From: Viridibacterium sp035456105
Lineage (GTDB): Bacteria; Pseudomonadota; Gammaproteobacteria; Burkholderiales; Rhodocyclaceae
NCBI GenBank assembly: GCA_035456105.1
Contig: DATIDV010000017.1
Location: 434,001 to 498,000 of the forward strand
DNA length: 64,000 nt
Reading direction: 5' to 3'
The notes under the pieces are model-generated. The model did no database searches, was not told where the DNA came from, and was given only the letters and a program-made list of their open reading frames with translations. The position numbers and the translations under genes are program-made. Shown here piece after piece: positions 45,686 to 54,435 of this stretch (the stretch's first letter is position 1; each line of letters opens with the position of its first letter).

Positions 45686-46900
45686 TCATGCCGCGCGCAC
45701 CGGCCGCGGGCCGTAGCGCAGGGTCAGCAGGGTGCCGAGGGTCAGCGCAATGGCAGCGAAGACGGGGCCGCCCAGCGCGCCGATGTGGTCCACCAGGATG
45801 CCACCACCGATGGCACCGCTGGCGATGGCGATCTGGAATGCGGCCACCAGCAGGCCGCCCGCGCCTTCTGCCTGGTCGGGCGCGGCGCGCACGATCCAGG
45901 TCTGGAAGCCGACCGGAAAAGCGCCGAAGGCGAAGCCCCATAGCGCGATCGATACGGCGGTGATGACCGGCGAGCTGCCAGCCGCCCACAGTGTGATGGC
46001 CAGCGCCGCGATCAGCGCGCCACCGAAGACAATGGCATAACGCTCGCTGCGCTCGGCGATAAAGCCGCCGGCGAAGTTGCCGAAGAAACCGCCAATGCCG
46101 TAACCGAGCAGGACGGCAGAAATGCTGCTGACCGACAGGTGTGTCACCTCTTCCATCAGCGGACGGATGTAGGTGAAGCCGGCGAAATGACCCGACACGA
46201 CGAACAGCACGGCCAGCAGGGCAACGCGCACGTTGTTACGGCCCAGCAGCTGGAACAGCACGCGCAGGTTCGGGTTGTCCTTCGGTGGCAGTGGCGGGAT
46301 GGCCAGCACTTGCGCGGCGAGGGTGAGCAGGCTGACCGCGCCGGCCGCCACGAAGGCGCTGCGCCAGCCCCACAGATCGCCCATGTAGGCGCCGATCGGT
46401 GCGGCACATACGGTGGCAACAGACACCCCGGTGAGGATCACCGACATGGCACGGGCAAACAGTGAATCCGATACCAGGCGCATGGCCAGCGCGGCGGCCA
46501 TCGACCAGAAACCGCCCAGCGCGACGCCCAGCAAGACGCGCGAGACGAGCAGCACTGGCAGGCTGGCAGCGGTTGCGGCGAGGAGGTTGGAGATCACCAG
46601 CACGAAGGTCAGTGCCAGGATCACGCGCTTGCGGTCGAAGTTACGGGTCAGTACGGGAATCGTCGGGGCGGCGAGGGCACCGACCAGCGCCGTGGCCGTG
46701 ACGGCCTGCCCTGCGGCGCCATCGCTGATGCCAAGGTCGGTTGCCATCGCTGTCAGCAGGCTGGCCGGCAGGAACTCGGCGGTGACGAGGCCAAACACGC
46801 CCAGGGCGAGGGAGATGACGCCGGCCCAGTTGGCGGGCGTTGTGTCAGTGCTGGCAGGGGCCGGTGCGTCGGCAGAGGGGGAGCGAGCAAGGTCGTTCAT
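45686..46900 (-). CDS. MFS efflux transporter (AraJ/NepI-like)
   Basis: A 404-residue major-facilitator transporter with 12 membrane helices. The N-terminal GLVTAEFLPASLLTAMATDLGIS, the loop motif TRNFDRKR after helix 2 and the antiporter-like RVLLGVALGGFWSMAAALAMRL are typical of the DHA1 drug/sugar efflux subgroup. It probably exports a small metabolite or drug by proton antiport. It is transcribed divergently from the AraC gene and ahead of the curA-like gene. Confidence 0.9.
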   Translation of the reverse strand: MNDLARSPSADAPAPASTDTTPANWAGVISLALGVFGLVTAEFLPASLLTAMATDLGISDGAAGQAVTATALVGALAAPTIPVLTRNFDRKRVILALTFVLVISNLLAATAASLPVLLVSRVLLGVALGGFWSMAAALAMRLVSDSLFARAMSVILTGVSVATVCAAPIGAYMGDLWGWRSAFVAAGAVSLLTLAAQVLAIPPLPPKDNPNLRVLFQLLGRNNVRVALLAVLFVVSGHFAGFTYIRPLMEEVTHLSVSSISAVLLGYGIGGFFGNFAGGFIAERSERYAIVFGGALIAALAITLWAAGSSPVITAVSIALWGFAFGAFPVGFQTWIVRAAPDQAEGAGGLLVAAFQIAIASGAIGGGILVDHIGALGGPVFAAIALTLGTLLTLRYGPRPVRAA

Positions 46901-46976
46901 GTCGGGGTTTCTCGTAGTGGTACGAGTCCCAAGCTTAGGGGTAAGATATTGGCGTTTCCATGCTGTATAAGCCGAA

Positions 46977-47957
46977 ATGCTTGCTCAATCGTCCATAACG
47001 CCACGCGAAGACGTTCCCGATCTGCTGACGGAGATCCTGCTGGGTCTGCGGCTGGAGGGTGTGGAGTACGGCCGCTGCGCGCTGCATACGCCCTGGGCGG
47101 TCAATTTTCCGGCACAGCGCTCGGCGCGTTTCCACTTCGTGTCACATGGCGCCTGCTGGCTGCGCATGCAGGACGCGGAGTGGATCCGCCTCAATCCCGG
47201 TGACGCCGTGTTGATGCCGCGCGGCAGCGCCCACGTGCTGGCCAGTTCGCCCGAAGTGCCGGCGGTGGCCATCGAGGCGCTGACGCGTGAAACCGTGTCG
47301 GAAAACATCTATCTGGTGCACGACGACCATGCGCCGGTCGGTACGGCGGTGGCAGCGCGAGCCGATGTGCTGTTCAGCGGCGCCATGCGCTTCAATCTCG
47401 ACCCCTTGCACCCCCTGATGGGGATGATGCCGGACCTCATGCGCGCCGGTGATCTGGCGCAGCGCGATCCGGCGGTACCTGCCCTGCTGGAAGCCATGGA
47501 GCGCGAGATCACGCAGAACCGCATCGGCGCCTGCGGCATCCTCGCGCGCCTTGCCGACGTGCTCGCGGCGAGCATCATCCGCGCCTGGGTGGAATGCGCC
47601 TGCAGCGACGCCAGCGGCTGGATTGCCGCCGTGCGTTGCCCGCAGGTGGGCAAGGTGCTGGCCGCCATCCACAACAAGCCGGAACGCGACTGGTCGGTCA
47701 CCGAGCTGGCCGAGTTGATGGGCGCCTCGCGCTCCAGCTTCGCCGACAAGTTCACGCGCGCCGTCGGCGAAAGTCCAGCCAGGTATGTGGCGCGCGTGAA
47801 GATGTTCCAGGCGCGCCACTGGATCGCCCGCGAAGGCATGCGCGTGGCCGTCGTCGCCAATCGTCTCGGCTATGACTCCGAGGCGGCCTTCAGTCGTGCG
47901 TTCAAACGCATCGTCGGCCACCCGCCGAGCGAGGCACGGCTCGAGCGCGTCACTTGA
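46977..47957 (+). CDS. AraC-family regulator (cupin_6 type)
   Basis: A 326-residue regulator: an N-terminal cupin-like sensor domain (about 10-190, with PDLLTEILLGLRLEGVEYGRCAL and PRGSAHVLA) and a C-terminal tandem helix-turn-helix (about 220-320; WSVTELAELMGASRSSFADKFTRAVGESPARYV and VANRLGYDSEAAFSRAFKRIVGHPPSE). The layout fits regulators that control a neighbouring efflux pump and reductase, here across a 76-base gap. ATG 46,977 is very close to a TATAAG element, so a leaderless or short-leader message is possible. Confidence 0.92.
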   Translation: MLAQSSITPREDVPDLLTEILLGLRLEGVEYGRCALHTPWAVNFPAQRSARFHFVSHGACWLRMQDAEWIRLNPGDAVLMPRGSAHVLASSPEVPAVAIEALTRETVSENIYLVHDDHAPVGTAVAARADVLFSGAMRFNLDPLHPLMGMMPDLMRAGDLAQRDPAVPALLEAMEREITQNRIGACGILARLADVLAASIIRAWVECACSDASGWIAAVRCPQVGKVLAAIHNKPERDWSVTELAELMGASRSSFADKFTRAVGESPARYVARVKMFQARHWIAREGMRVAVVANRLGYDSEAAFSRAFKRIVGHPPSEARLERVT

Positions 47958-48093
47958 ATGACATCCGCATTCGATGGCAGACGGCCGGATTTGCCGTGAT
48001 GCGCTGATGTCAGGTTAAGATGCCGGCAGGCTGCGCAAACCCGCGCAGCCCACGTCGCTCGGACGGTTCCGGGCGCTTACGTAAGGAATCACC

Positions 48094-49314
48094 ATGTCTT
48101 CTTCCGCATCCGTCGGAAAGCGCCGCTTTGCGCGCATCGATCGTCTCCCGCCCTACGTTTTCAACATCACCGCCGAGCTGAAGCTGGCGGCGCGTCGCCG
48201 TGGCGACGACATCATCGACCTGTCGATGGGAAATCCGGATGGCGCCACGCCGCCGCACATCGTCGCCAAGCTGGTCGAGGTCGCGCAGCGGCCGGACACG
48301 CACGGCTACTCCTCGTCGAAAGGCATCCCGCGCCTGCGCCGGGCGATCTCGCACTGGTACAAGGACCGCTATGCCGTCGACATCAATCCGGACTCCGAAG
48401 CGATCGTCACCATCGGCTCGAAGGAAGGTCTGGCGCACCTGATGCTGGCGACGCTGGATCGCGGCGATACGGTGCTGGTGCCCGACCCGAGCTATCCGAT
48501 CCACATCTACGGTGCGGTAATTGCCGGCGCGGACATCCGCTCCGTGCCGCTGGTGCCGGGCGTGGATTTCTTCGCCGAGCTGGAGAAGGCGATTCGCGGC
48601 AGCTACCCGAAGCCGAAGATGATGGTGCTGGGTTTCCCGTCGAATCCGACCGCGCAATGCGTCGAGCTGGATTTCTTCGAGCGCGTCATCGCGCTGGCGA
48701 AGAAGCACGACATCCTCGTGGTGCACGACCTGGCCTATGCCGACATCGTTTTCGATGGCTGGAAAGCGCCTTCCATCATGCAGGTTGCCGGCGCGAAAGA
48801 CATCGCCGTGGAATTCTTCACACTGTCGAAAAGCTACAACATGGCAGGCTGGCGTATCGGCTTCATGGTCGGCAATCCCGATCTCGTCGCCGCGCTGGCG
48901 CGCATGAAGAGTTACCACGACTACGGCACTTTCACGCCGCTGCAGGTGGCGGCGATTGCCGCGCTGGAAGGCGAGCAGCAATGCGTGAAGGATATCGCCG
49001 CGCAATACCAGAGCCGACGCGACGTGCTGGTGAAGGGCCTGACCGAAGCGGGCTGGGCGGTGGAGACGCCAAAGGCATCGATGTACGTCTGGGCGCGCAT
49101 TCCCGAGCCGTACCGGGCGCTGGGCTCGCTGGAATTCTCCAGGCAGCTGCTGGCCAAGGCCAAGGTTTGCGTGTCGCCCGGCATCGGCTTTGGAGACCAT
49201 GGCGACGATCATGTACGCTTTGCACTGATCGAGAACGAAGCGCGTATCCGCCAGGCGGTACGCGGCATCAAGGGCATGCTCAAGGTCGATGGATTGATTG
49301 CGACGGCTGTGTAG
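48094..49314 (+). CDS. alaC: AlaC-like class I aminotransferase
   Basis: A 406-residue PLP enzyme. The Schiff-base lysine is in TLSKSYNMAGWRIGFMVGN; other family residues are DLSMGNPDGATPP at the N-terminus, PDPSYPIHIYG, GFPSNPTAQCVELDF and HDLAYADIVFDG. Its N-terminal FARIDRLPPYVFNITAELKLAARRRG is typical of AlaC/YfdZ, which makes alanine from pyruvate with glutamate. AAGGA lies 8 bases before the ATG. It is separate from the AraC gene by 136 bases. Confidence 0.92.
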   Translation: MSSSASVGKRRFARIDRLPPYVFNITAELKLAARRRGDDIIDLSMGNPDGATPPHIVAKLVEVAQRPDTHGYSSSKGIPRLRRAISHWYKDRYAVDINPDSEAIVTIGSKEGLAHLMLATLDRGDTVLVPDPSYPIHIYGAVIAGADIRSVPLVPGVDFFAELEKAIRGSYPKPKMMVLGFPSNPTAQCVELDFFERVIALAKKHDILVVHDLAYADIVFDGWKAPSIMQVAGAKDIAVEFFTLSKSYNMAGWRIGFMVGNPDLVAALARMKSYHDYGTFTPLQVAAIAALEGEQQCVKDIAAQYQSRRDVLVKGLTEAGWAVETPKASMYVWARIPEPYRALGSLEFSRQLLAKAKVCVSPGIGFGDHGDDHVRFALIENEARIRQAVRGIKGMLKVDGLIATAV

Positions 49315-49367
49315 TGCGTAGTACAACAGGCTCGGCATAAGAAGAAGCCGCAATTCGGCATCCGGAG

Positions 49368-49399
49368 TTCGTCATTCCGCTTCGAAGCGGGATGACGAA
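49368..49399. repeat. 32-bp palindrome downstream of alaC
   Basis: TTCGTCAT...ATGACGAA arms surround CCGCTTCGAAGCGG; only one base pair is off. It can act as a terminator-like hairpin for alaC or as a REP-type repeat, since its outer GTCAT/ATGAC bases resemble the REP-like family. Confidence 0.65.
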
Positions 49400-49572
49400 T
49401 TCATTTGTGGTGAACGAGCCCTCCCCCCCTAAAAGAGGGGAAATGGGCCGATCCAGGGCTTTTGACGTCGGGCGTCGTCGAGCTAATGTGGTCACGGTTG
49501 ACTCGGGGGAGCACGACCGATGTGTTGCTCGCGGCAAATCAGACAAACAGATACTGGCGGGGAGGCCTGATC

Positions 49573-51894
49573 GTGATTGAAGCTCTGTCGCATCGCTGGC
49601 GCAGCAGTTTCCGTTTCAAGGTGATTCTCGCCACCATCGTGCTGATCACCTTGACCGTGACCATCTACAGCGGCCTGCTGTACTGGCACCATGCGCGTGC
49701 TTCGGAGACGGACCAGAAGGAGCGCGCCACTCGTCTGGCGAGCCTGCTGGCGGAGTCGCTGGCCCTGCCCATGTACGAGTTCAATGCCTTGGCCGTGGAG
49801 GCTGGCGTGAAGGCGCTGGCGTCGCACGCGGACGTACGCCGCGTGCGCGTGATGGATACCACGGGCAAGGTGCTTGTCGACCATGGCAATGCGGCCGAAG
49901 GTGGCGACGTCCTGTTGACCATCCAGAAACCGATTTCCCACAAGACGCCAAAGCGCATGCTGGATGTTGGCACGGTCGAGCTGACCTTCTCGCGCACCGG
50001 CCTCGAAGCGGAGCTTTATAACGCGATGTTCGAGACGGTTATCGGCGGCCTGCTGATGGCCATTGCCACCGTGTGTGCGGCGCTGTGGGCGTTTCGTTCG
50101 CTGACACGTCCGCTGGAAGAGATCACCAACGGGCTGGACCAGCTGGCGGCGGGCCAGACCTACATCACTCTGCCGGCTTCGGGACGCAGCGATGAATTCG
50201 GGCGCATGACAACGGCAATGCATCGTTTTCGCGACGCGCTGGTCGAGCGGCGTGAAGCTGAAGAGGCGATCCGCGAGAGCGAGTTGCGCCATCGCGCCGA
50301 ACTGGAACAGACCGTGGCGCAGCGCACGACGCAACTGGCCGAGGCCAAGGAGGTGGCCGAAGCCGCCAACCGGGCCAAGAGCGCCTTCGTGGCGAACATG
50401 AGCCACGAGATCCGCACGCCGCTCAATGCGGTGCTCGGGCTGGCGAAAATGATAGCTCGCGAAGACAGCAGTCCGCGTTCGGTAGACGCCGCCAATCGCA
50501 TCCTGCAGGCGGGCGAGAATCTACTCGGGGTCATCAACGAGATTCTCGATTTCTCGAAGATCGAGGCCGGCAAGATGCTGATCGACGAACAGCCGTTCGA
50601 GCTTGCGCTGGCGGTTTCCAGGGCGGTCGAGCTGGTGCGCGACCGGGCCATACTCAAGCGCCTGGAGTTTGACGCGCACATCGGTACCGACCTGCCCGCC
50701 TGGGTGCGTGGCGACCGCCTGCGGGTCGAACAGATCCTCATCAACCTGCTGTCGAACGCGGTGAAATTCACGCAGCGCGGCGAGGTCTCGGTGGCCGTGT
50801 CGCGCTCGCGCGAGTCGAGCGACATAGTCTTCCGCATTGCCGACACCGGTATCGGCATGAGCGCCGACCAGGTCAACCGCCTGTTCAGCGCTTTCGAACA
50901 GGCCGACAGCTCGACCACGCGCAAGTACGGCGGCACCGGGCTCGGTCTGGTGATCAGTCGCAGCCTCGCCAACCAGATGGGCGGCGACGTCAGCGTTGAA
51001 AGCTACGTCGGCGCCGGCAGCACCTTCACCCTGACCCTGCCGCTGGCCGAAGTATCCGCGCAGTCGCGGGTGCCCGTAGCGGCAACGCGTGTGCAGCGTC
51101 TGAGAGGTCTGCGTGTACTCGCGGCTGAAGACATCGAACTCAATCGCTTCGTGCTCGAAGACCTGCTGACCAATGAAGGCGCAACGGTCGACTTTGCCGA
51201 AGATGGCCAGCTGGCCCTCGACCGTCTGACCAGCAAGGGCGCCAGCGCCTATGACCTTGTTCTGACCGATATCCAGATGCCGGTCATGGACGGCTATGAG
51301 CTGGCCCAGAACATCACGCAGACCTGGCCGCGCCTGCCCGTGATCGGCCTGACAGCGCACGCCATGAGGGAGGAGCGCGAAAAGTGCCTGGCCTGCGGCA
51401 TGGTTGCGCACGTCATCAAGCCCATCGACGAGGATGTTCTGGTGGCAACCATCCTGCAGTATTGCAATCAGCCTGGAGAGGTCGCCGCCGCCCTGCCGGC
51501 GCAGGAGGTGGGCGAACCGCCGGTACACATGGCACATGATGTGCGCCGCCTGATCGATTGGGACGCCTTGATGCATCGCTACAAGGGGCGCAGCGCCTTC
51601 ATCGAAAAGCTCATCGCCACCCTGTTGCGCACACATGGCGAAACGCCGCAGAAACTGCGCGACGCGGTGAGGAGTCGCGACACGGAAGCGATGAAATTCC
51701 TCGCTCACACCCTCAAGGGCGTGTCAGGCAATCTCGAAGCGGGTGAGCTGTATGCGCTGGCGAACAGGATTCACTCCGGCGAGGGTGAGCAGAACGACGC
51801 GCATGTGCTGACGCTGGAGCTTGCCGATGCGCTGGAGAACCTGCTGACCATGCTGACGCGCAGCGGCGGGGCGAAAGTCGCCAGCAATCCATAG
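49573..51894 (+). CDS. Hybrid sensor histidine kinase with receiver and HPt domains
   Basis: A 773-residue hybrid kinase. A membrane helix near residues 15-35, a periplasmic sensor domain of about 120 residues, a second helix near 155-175 and a HAMP domain are followed by a coiled-coil, the H-box FVANMSHEIRTPLNAVLGLA, the HATPase with NLLSNAVKFT, DTGIGM and GGTGLGLVISR, a receiver (DLVLTDIQMPVMDGYE with the phospho-Asp) and a C-terminal HPt domain with AHTLKGVSGNLEA. The phosphorelay is therefore complete within one chain. GTG 49,573 is chosen for GGGGAGG 8 bases upstream. The partner regulator is not in the window. Confidence 0.93.
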   Translation: MIEALSHRWRSSFRFKVILATIVLITLTVTIYSGLLYWHHARASETDQKERATRLASLLAESLALPMYEFNALAVEAGVKALASHADVRRVRVMDTTGKVLVDHGNAAEGGDVLLTIQKPISHKTPKRMLDVGTVELTFSRTGLEAELYNAMFETVIGGLLMAIATVCAALWAFRSLTRPLEEITNGLDQLAAGQTYITLPASGRSDEFGRMTTAMHRFRDALVERREAEEAIRESELRHRAELEQTVAQRTTQLAEAKEVAEAANRAKSAFVANMSHEIRTPLNAVLGLAKMIAREDSSPRSVDAANRILQAGENLLGVINEILDFSKIEAGKMLIDEQPFELALAVSRAVELVRDRAILKRLEFDAHIGTDLPAWVRGDRLRVEQILINLLSNAVKFTQRGEVSVAVSRSRESSDIVFRIADTGIGMSADQVNRLFSAFEQADSSTTRKYGGTGLGLVISRSLANQMGGDVSVESYVGAGSTFTLTLPLAEVSAQSRVPVAATRVQRLRGLRVLAAEDIELNRFVLEDLLTNEGATVDFAEDGQLALDRLTSKGASAYDLVLTDIQMPVMDGYELAQNITQTWPRLPVIGLTAHAMREEREKCLACGMVAHVIKPIDEDVLVATILQYCNQPGEVAAALPAQEVGEPPVHMAHDVRRLIDWDALMHRYKGRSAFIEKLIATLLRTHGETPQKLRDAVRSRDTEAMKFLAHTLKGVSGNLEAGELYALANRIHSGEGEQNDAHVLTLELADALENLLTMLTRSGGAKVASNP

Positions 51895-51906
51895 TTAGGG
51901 CTCAAT

Positions 51907-52134
51907 GTGCCACGCATCGATCTCGGCCAAGCCTTCCTCAATCGCGAGCCAATTCCGGGCGTACTTCATTTCCACAATGATTATGTGCGGGTGGTCGCGG
52001 GCGAACATGCGGGAGCCGCAGGGTCTCTTGTCACCGTCCTCTCACTCGAACCGGAGCCACGATTCATCCTTGAAGCTGAGGGTGGTCGAGACATCGAGGT
52101 CGTGCAGTCGGAGATCGAACGTGTCGAGCCCTAA
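51907..52134 (+). CDS. Small conserved hypothetical protein
   Basis: A 75-residue beta-rich protein (VLHFHNDYVRVVAGEHAGAAGSLVTVLSL). GTG 51,907 starts 12 bases after the kinase stop; a weak site TAGGG precedes it. The GEHAGAAGSLV pattern resembles a KOW-like hairpin but is not enough for a name. Co-transcription with the kinase is likely. Confidence 0.55.
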   Translation: MPRIDLGQAFLNREPIPGVLHFHNDYVRVVAGEHAGAAGSLVTVLSLEPEPRFILEAEGGRDIEVVQSEIERVEP

Positions 52135-52279
52135 CATAGAAGTCAAGTGGACCACTCAAAGCTGCGTTTTGGGTTCCCTCCGCGCTTCGCGCTCCGGCGT
52201 CCGCTTACTTCCACGATACAGGGCACGCCGAAGCTAGCGCGGCGTGAACACTCCGCCCTGTTCCAGCATCGGTGTCGCA

Positions 52280-53227
52280 TCAGTGCCTATGGGGCTTGTG
52301 CGGGCAGCGACCGGTCTTTGGATCGAAGGGATCGAACCACAGCGCCTTGCGTTGCAGCGGCGTCTTGTCGGAGAGTTGCGGATTGCTGATGTGGTGCACG
52401 CGCCGTGCGCACAGATTGGCGCGCTCGATGATGTCGGCGTTGAACTTGAGCACCATCTTCAGCAGCGTGCCATCGCGCACCATGGACTCCATGCCTTCTT
52501 CGATGCGTCTGGCCAGTTGGGGCGCTTTCGGTGAGACGAAAACGTAAGTCGGCAGCGGGAACTCGATCAGCATGTCCTTCTCGATCGCGAGTTCGGGGTA
52601 GTCGGCCTTGCGTGCGTCGTATTCTGGAAAGGCTTCGTTGAGGCCACGCGGGAAATGGTCGAAGCGCGCCGCCAGCAGCATCTTCAGCAGTGCCTCGTAG
52701 TTGTCGCCCGTCACCACGCTGAAGCCATCAGCGTCATAGACCTTGCGCGACGACCAGGCGGCGCCGGCACCGAGCCTGAGGGCCTGCAGCTCCTTGAGGG
52801 TGCGCGCCTCTGACAGCTTGCTCTGGCCGTCCCGATGGATCAGCGAGATGCGGTAGTTCGACAGGCCGAGATCGATCGGGATGCGTATCGGCAGCAGCTT
52901 CCCTTCCCACTCCGGCTGGGTCGCCACAACGGTGACGTTGATCTCTTCGCCGCGGATCATTTCGTCGAGCAGGCGCTCGCGCACGAAGACCGGCACACGA
53001 TCAGCGTAACTGTATGCACCGTAGCGCTTCTGCGTGCGCCTGAGCGCTTCGTCGATCACTGCACCATTGAAGTCCGACTCGGCCCCCTTGGCCATGTCGG
53101 GGCGTGGCCGCATGACGATATCGTCGGCACGGGCACTCGCCAGAGGTGCCAGAAGAAACGCCAGACAAAGGCTGGGCACGGCCAGGCGCGGACGTGTCAT
53201 CGCCAGGCACGTCAGCAGTCGACTCAT
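52280..53227 (-). CDS. Periplasmic substrate-binding-like protein, paralogue 2
   Basis: A 315-residue secreted protein with a signal peptide (LAVPSLCLAFLLAPLASARA). The mature part resembles the type-2 periplasmic-binding fold (SBP_bac_3-like): LGLSNYRISLIHRDGQSKLSEARTLKELQALRLGAGAAWSSRKVYDADGF and FPLPTYVFVSPKAPQLARRIEEGMESMVRDGTLLKMV. It ends with an unusual basic, Cys-containing tail. No ABC permease genes are adjacent, so a sensing role is also possible. It overlaps the upstream paralogue by 4 bases (ATGA). Confidence 0.8.
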   Translation of the reverse strand: MSRLLTCLAMTRPRLAVPSLCLAFLLAPLASARADDIVMRPRPDMAKGAESDFNGAVIDEALRRTQKRYGAYSYADRVPVFVRERLLDEMIRGEEINVTVVATQPEWEGKLLPIRIPIDLGLSNYRISLIHRDGQSKLSEARTLKELQALRLGAGAAWSSRKVYDADGFSVVTGDNYEALLKMLLAARFDHFPRGLNEAFPEYDARKADYPELAIEKDMLIEFPLPTYVFVSPKAPQLARRIEEGMESMVRDGTLLKMVLKFNADIIERANLCARRVHHISNPQLSDKTPLQRKALWFDPFDPKTGRCPHKPHRH

Positions 53228-54213
53228 GGCTTACCCGCCTTGCTGCTGGTCCGCGTTGTTGTAGTTATATTGCATATCCCGGTTTTCCTGTCGTAAGGGT
53301 CAAACCAGAGTTCCTTGCGGTTCAGCGGATTATTGCCCGAGAGAAACGGATTATTCAGGCGGATGACGTGGCGCGCGCAAAGGTTTGCTCGTTGCAGCAT
53401 GTCGGCGTGAAAGCGCTTGGCCATCTTCAGCAAGGTGCCGTCGCGCACCATGGATTCCAGGCCATCGGTCAGCCGTTGGGCGAGGCGCGGGAATTTCGGC
53501 GAGATGAATACGTAGTTGGGCAAGGGCGAATACAGAAGCAGGGCCTTGTCGATGACCAGCTCCGGATCGGGTGTCTTCATCGCGTCGTATTCGGCGAATA
53601 CTTCATTCACGCCACGCGGAAAGTAGTCGAGGCGATCGGCCAGCAACATGCGCGTCAGTGCGGCCTGGTCGATGGCCGTTTCCAGTGTCAGGCCATTGGC
53701 TTCGAACACCTGGCGTGACGACCAGCCAAGGCCTACGCCGATCTTGAGTTTCTTCAGGTCGGCTTCGTTGCTCACCATCGCCAGCCTGGCTTGCTTGTCG
53801 CGTTTGACGAAGCCGATGCGATAACTCGAGATACCCATATCGAGCGGAATCCACACCGGAATCATGCGCTCCTCCCAGGCGGGCTGGGTCGCGACCGTCG
53901 CCGCATTGATCTGCTCGCCCTTGATCGCCTCGACCAGTACGCGTTCGCGCACCAGATTGATCTTGGTGTGGACGATGCGGTAGCTGCCGTACTTCTCCCG
54001 CGTGCGGCGTAGCGCTTCTTCCAGTACGAGGTCGGAGTGCACGACAGTGCGCACGGCGTCCTCGCGGCGATGCAGCATCAGCACATCTTCGGCCGTGGCC
54101 AGCGCAGGCAGACAACTGAGCGCAGCCAGGGTAAGCATCGCCAGTGCACGTGCTGCAGAGGAGAGAAGCGGCCTTTGGTGACTGACGCAGATCGAGCGCG
54201 ACGGGGTGGTCAT
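53224..54213 (-). CDS. Periplasmic substrate-binding-like protein, paralogue 1
   Basis: A 329-residue protein similar along its length to the next gene: DVLMLHRREDAVRTVVHSDLVLEEALRRTREKYGSYR, IPLDMGISSYRIGFVKRDKQARLAMVSNEADLKKLKIGVGLGWSSRQVFEANG and YVFISPKFPRLAQRLTDGLESMVRDGTLLKMAKRFHADML. Both have the ICARNLCAR-like RANLCARHV and FDPYDRKTG endings. ATG 54,213 gives a proper signal peptide; the frame extends upstream. The pair arose by tandem duplication. It is divergent from the M16 peptidase gene. Confidence 0.8.
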   Translation of the reverse strand: MTTPSRSICVSHQRPLLSSAARALAMLTLAALSCLPALATAEDVLMLHRREDAVRTVVHSDLVLEEALRRTREKYGSYRIVHTKINLVRERVLVEAIKGEQINAATVATQPAWEERMIPVWIPLDMGISSYRIGFVKRDKQARLAMVSNEADLKKLKIGVGLGWSSRQVFEANGLTLETAIDQAALTRMLLADRLDYFPRGVNEVFAEYDAMKTPDPELVIDKALLLYSPLPNYVFISPKFPRLAQRLTDGLESMVRDGTLLKMAKRFHADMLQRANLCARHVIRLNNPFLSGNNPLNRKELWFDPYDRKTGICNITTTTRTSSKAGKP

Positions 54214-54435
54214 GACAAGGGCGTGGAGAAAGGACCGTGGCAAAACAATATTGGTGAACTTACGGTAAGGCTGGCAGGGCCTTGAGCGAGCTACGGGTTT
54301 TTCCCGGCGCCCGCACGTCCCCCGCGGCAATATGCCACCATGCGGCTCGTCGTCACACATCGATTGTGAAATTTCCTGCGTCGTGCAGCCGTACTGTTGC
54401 GTTGCTGCCGCGCATGGTCGTAGGGGAACCGGGGC

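Noticed and set aside
49421..49445. CCCCCCTAAAAGAGGGG as a terminator of alaC
   Set aside because: The stem is short with no T-run; the 32-bp palindrome just upstream is a better candidate.
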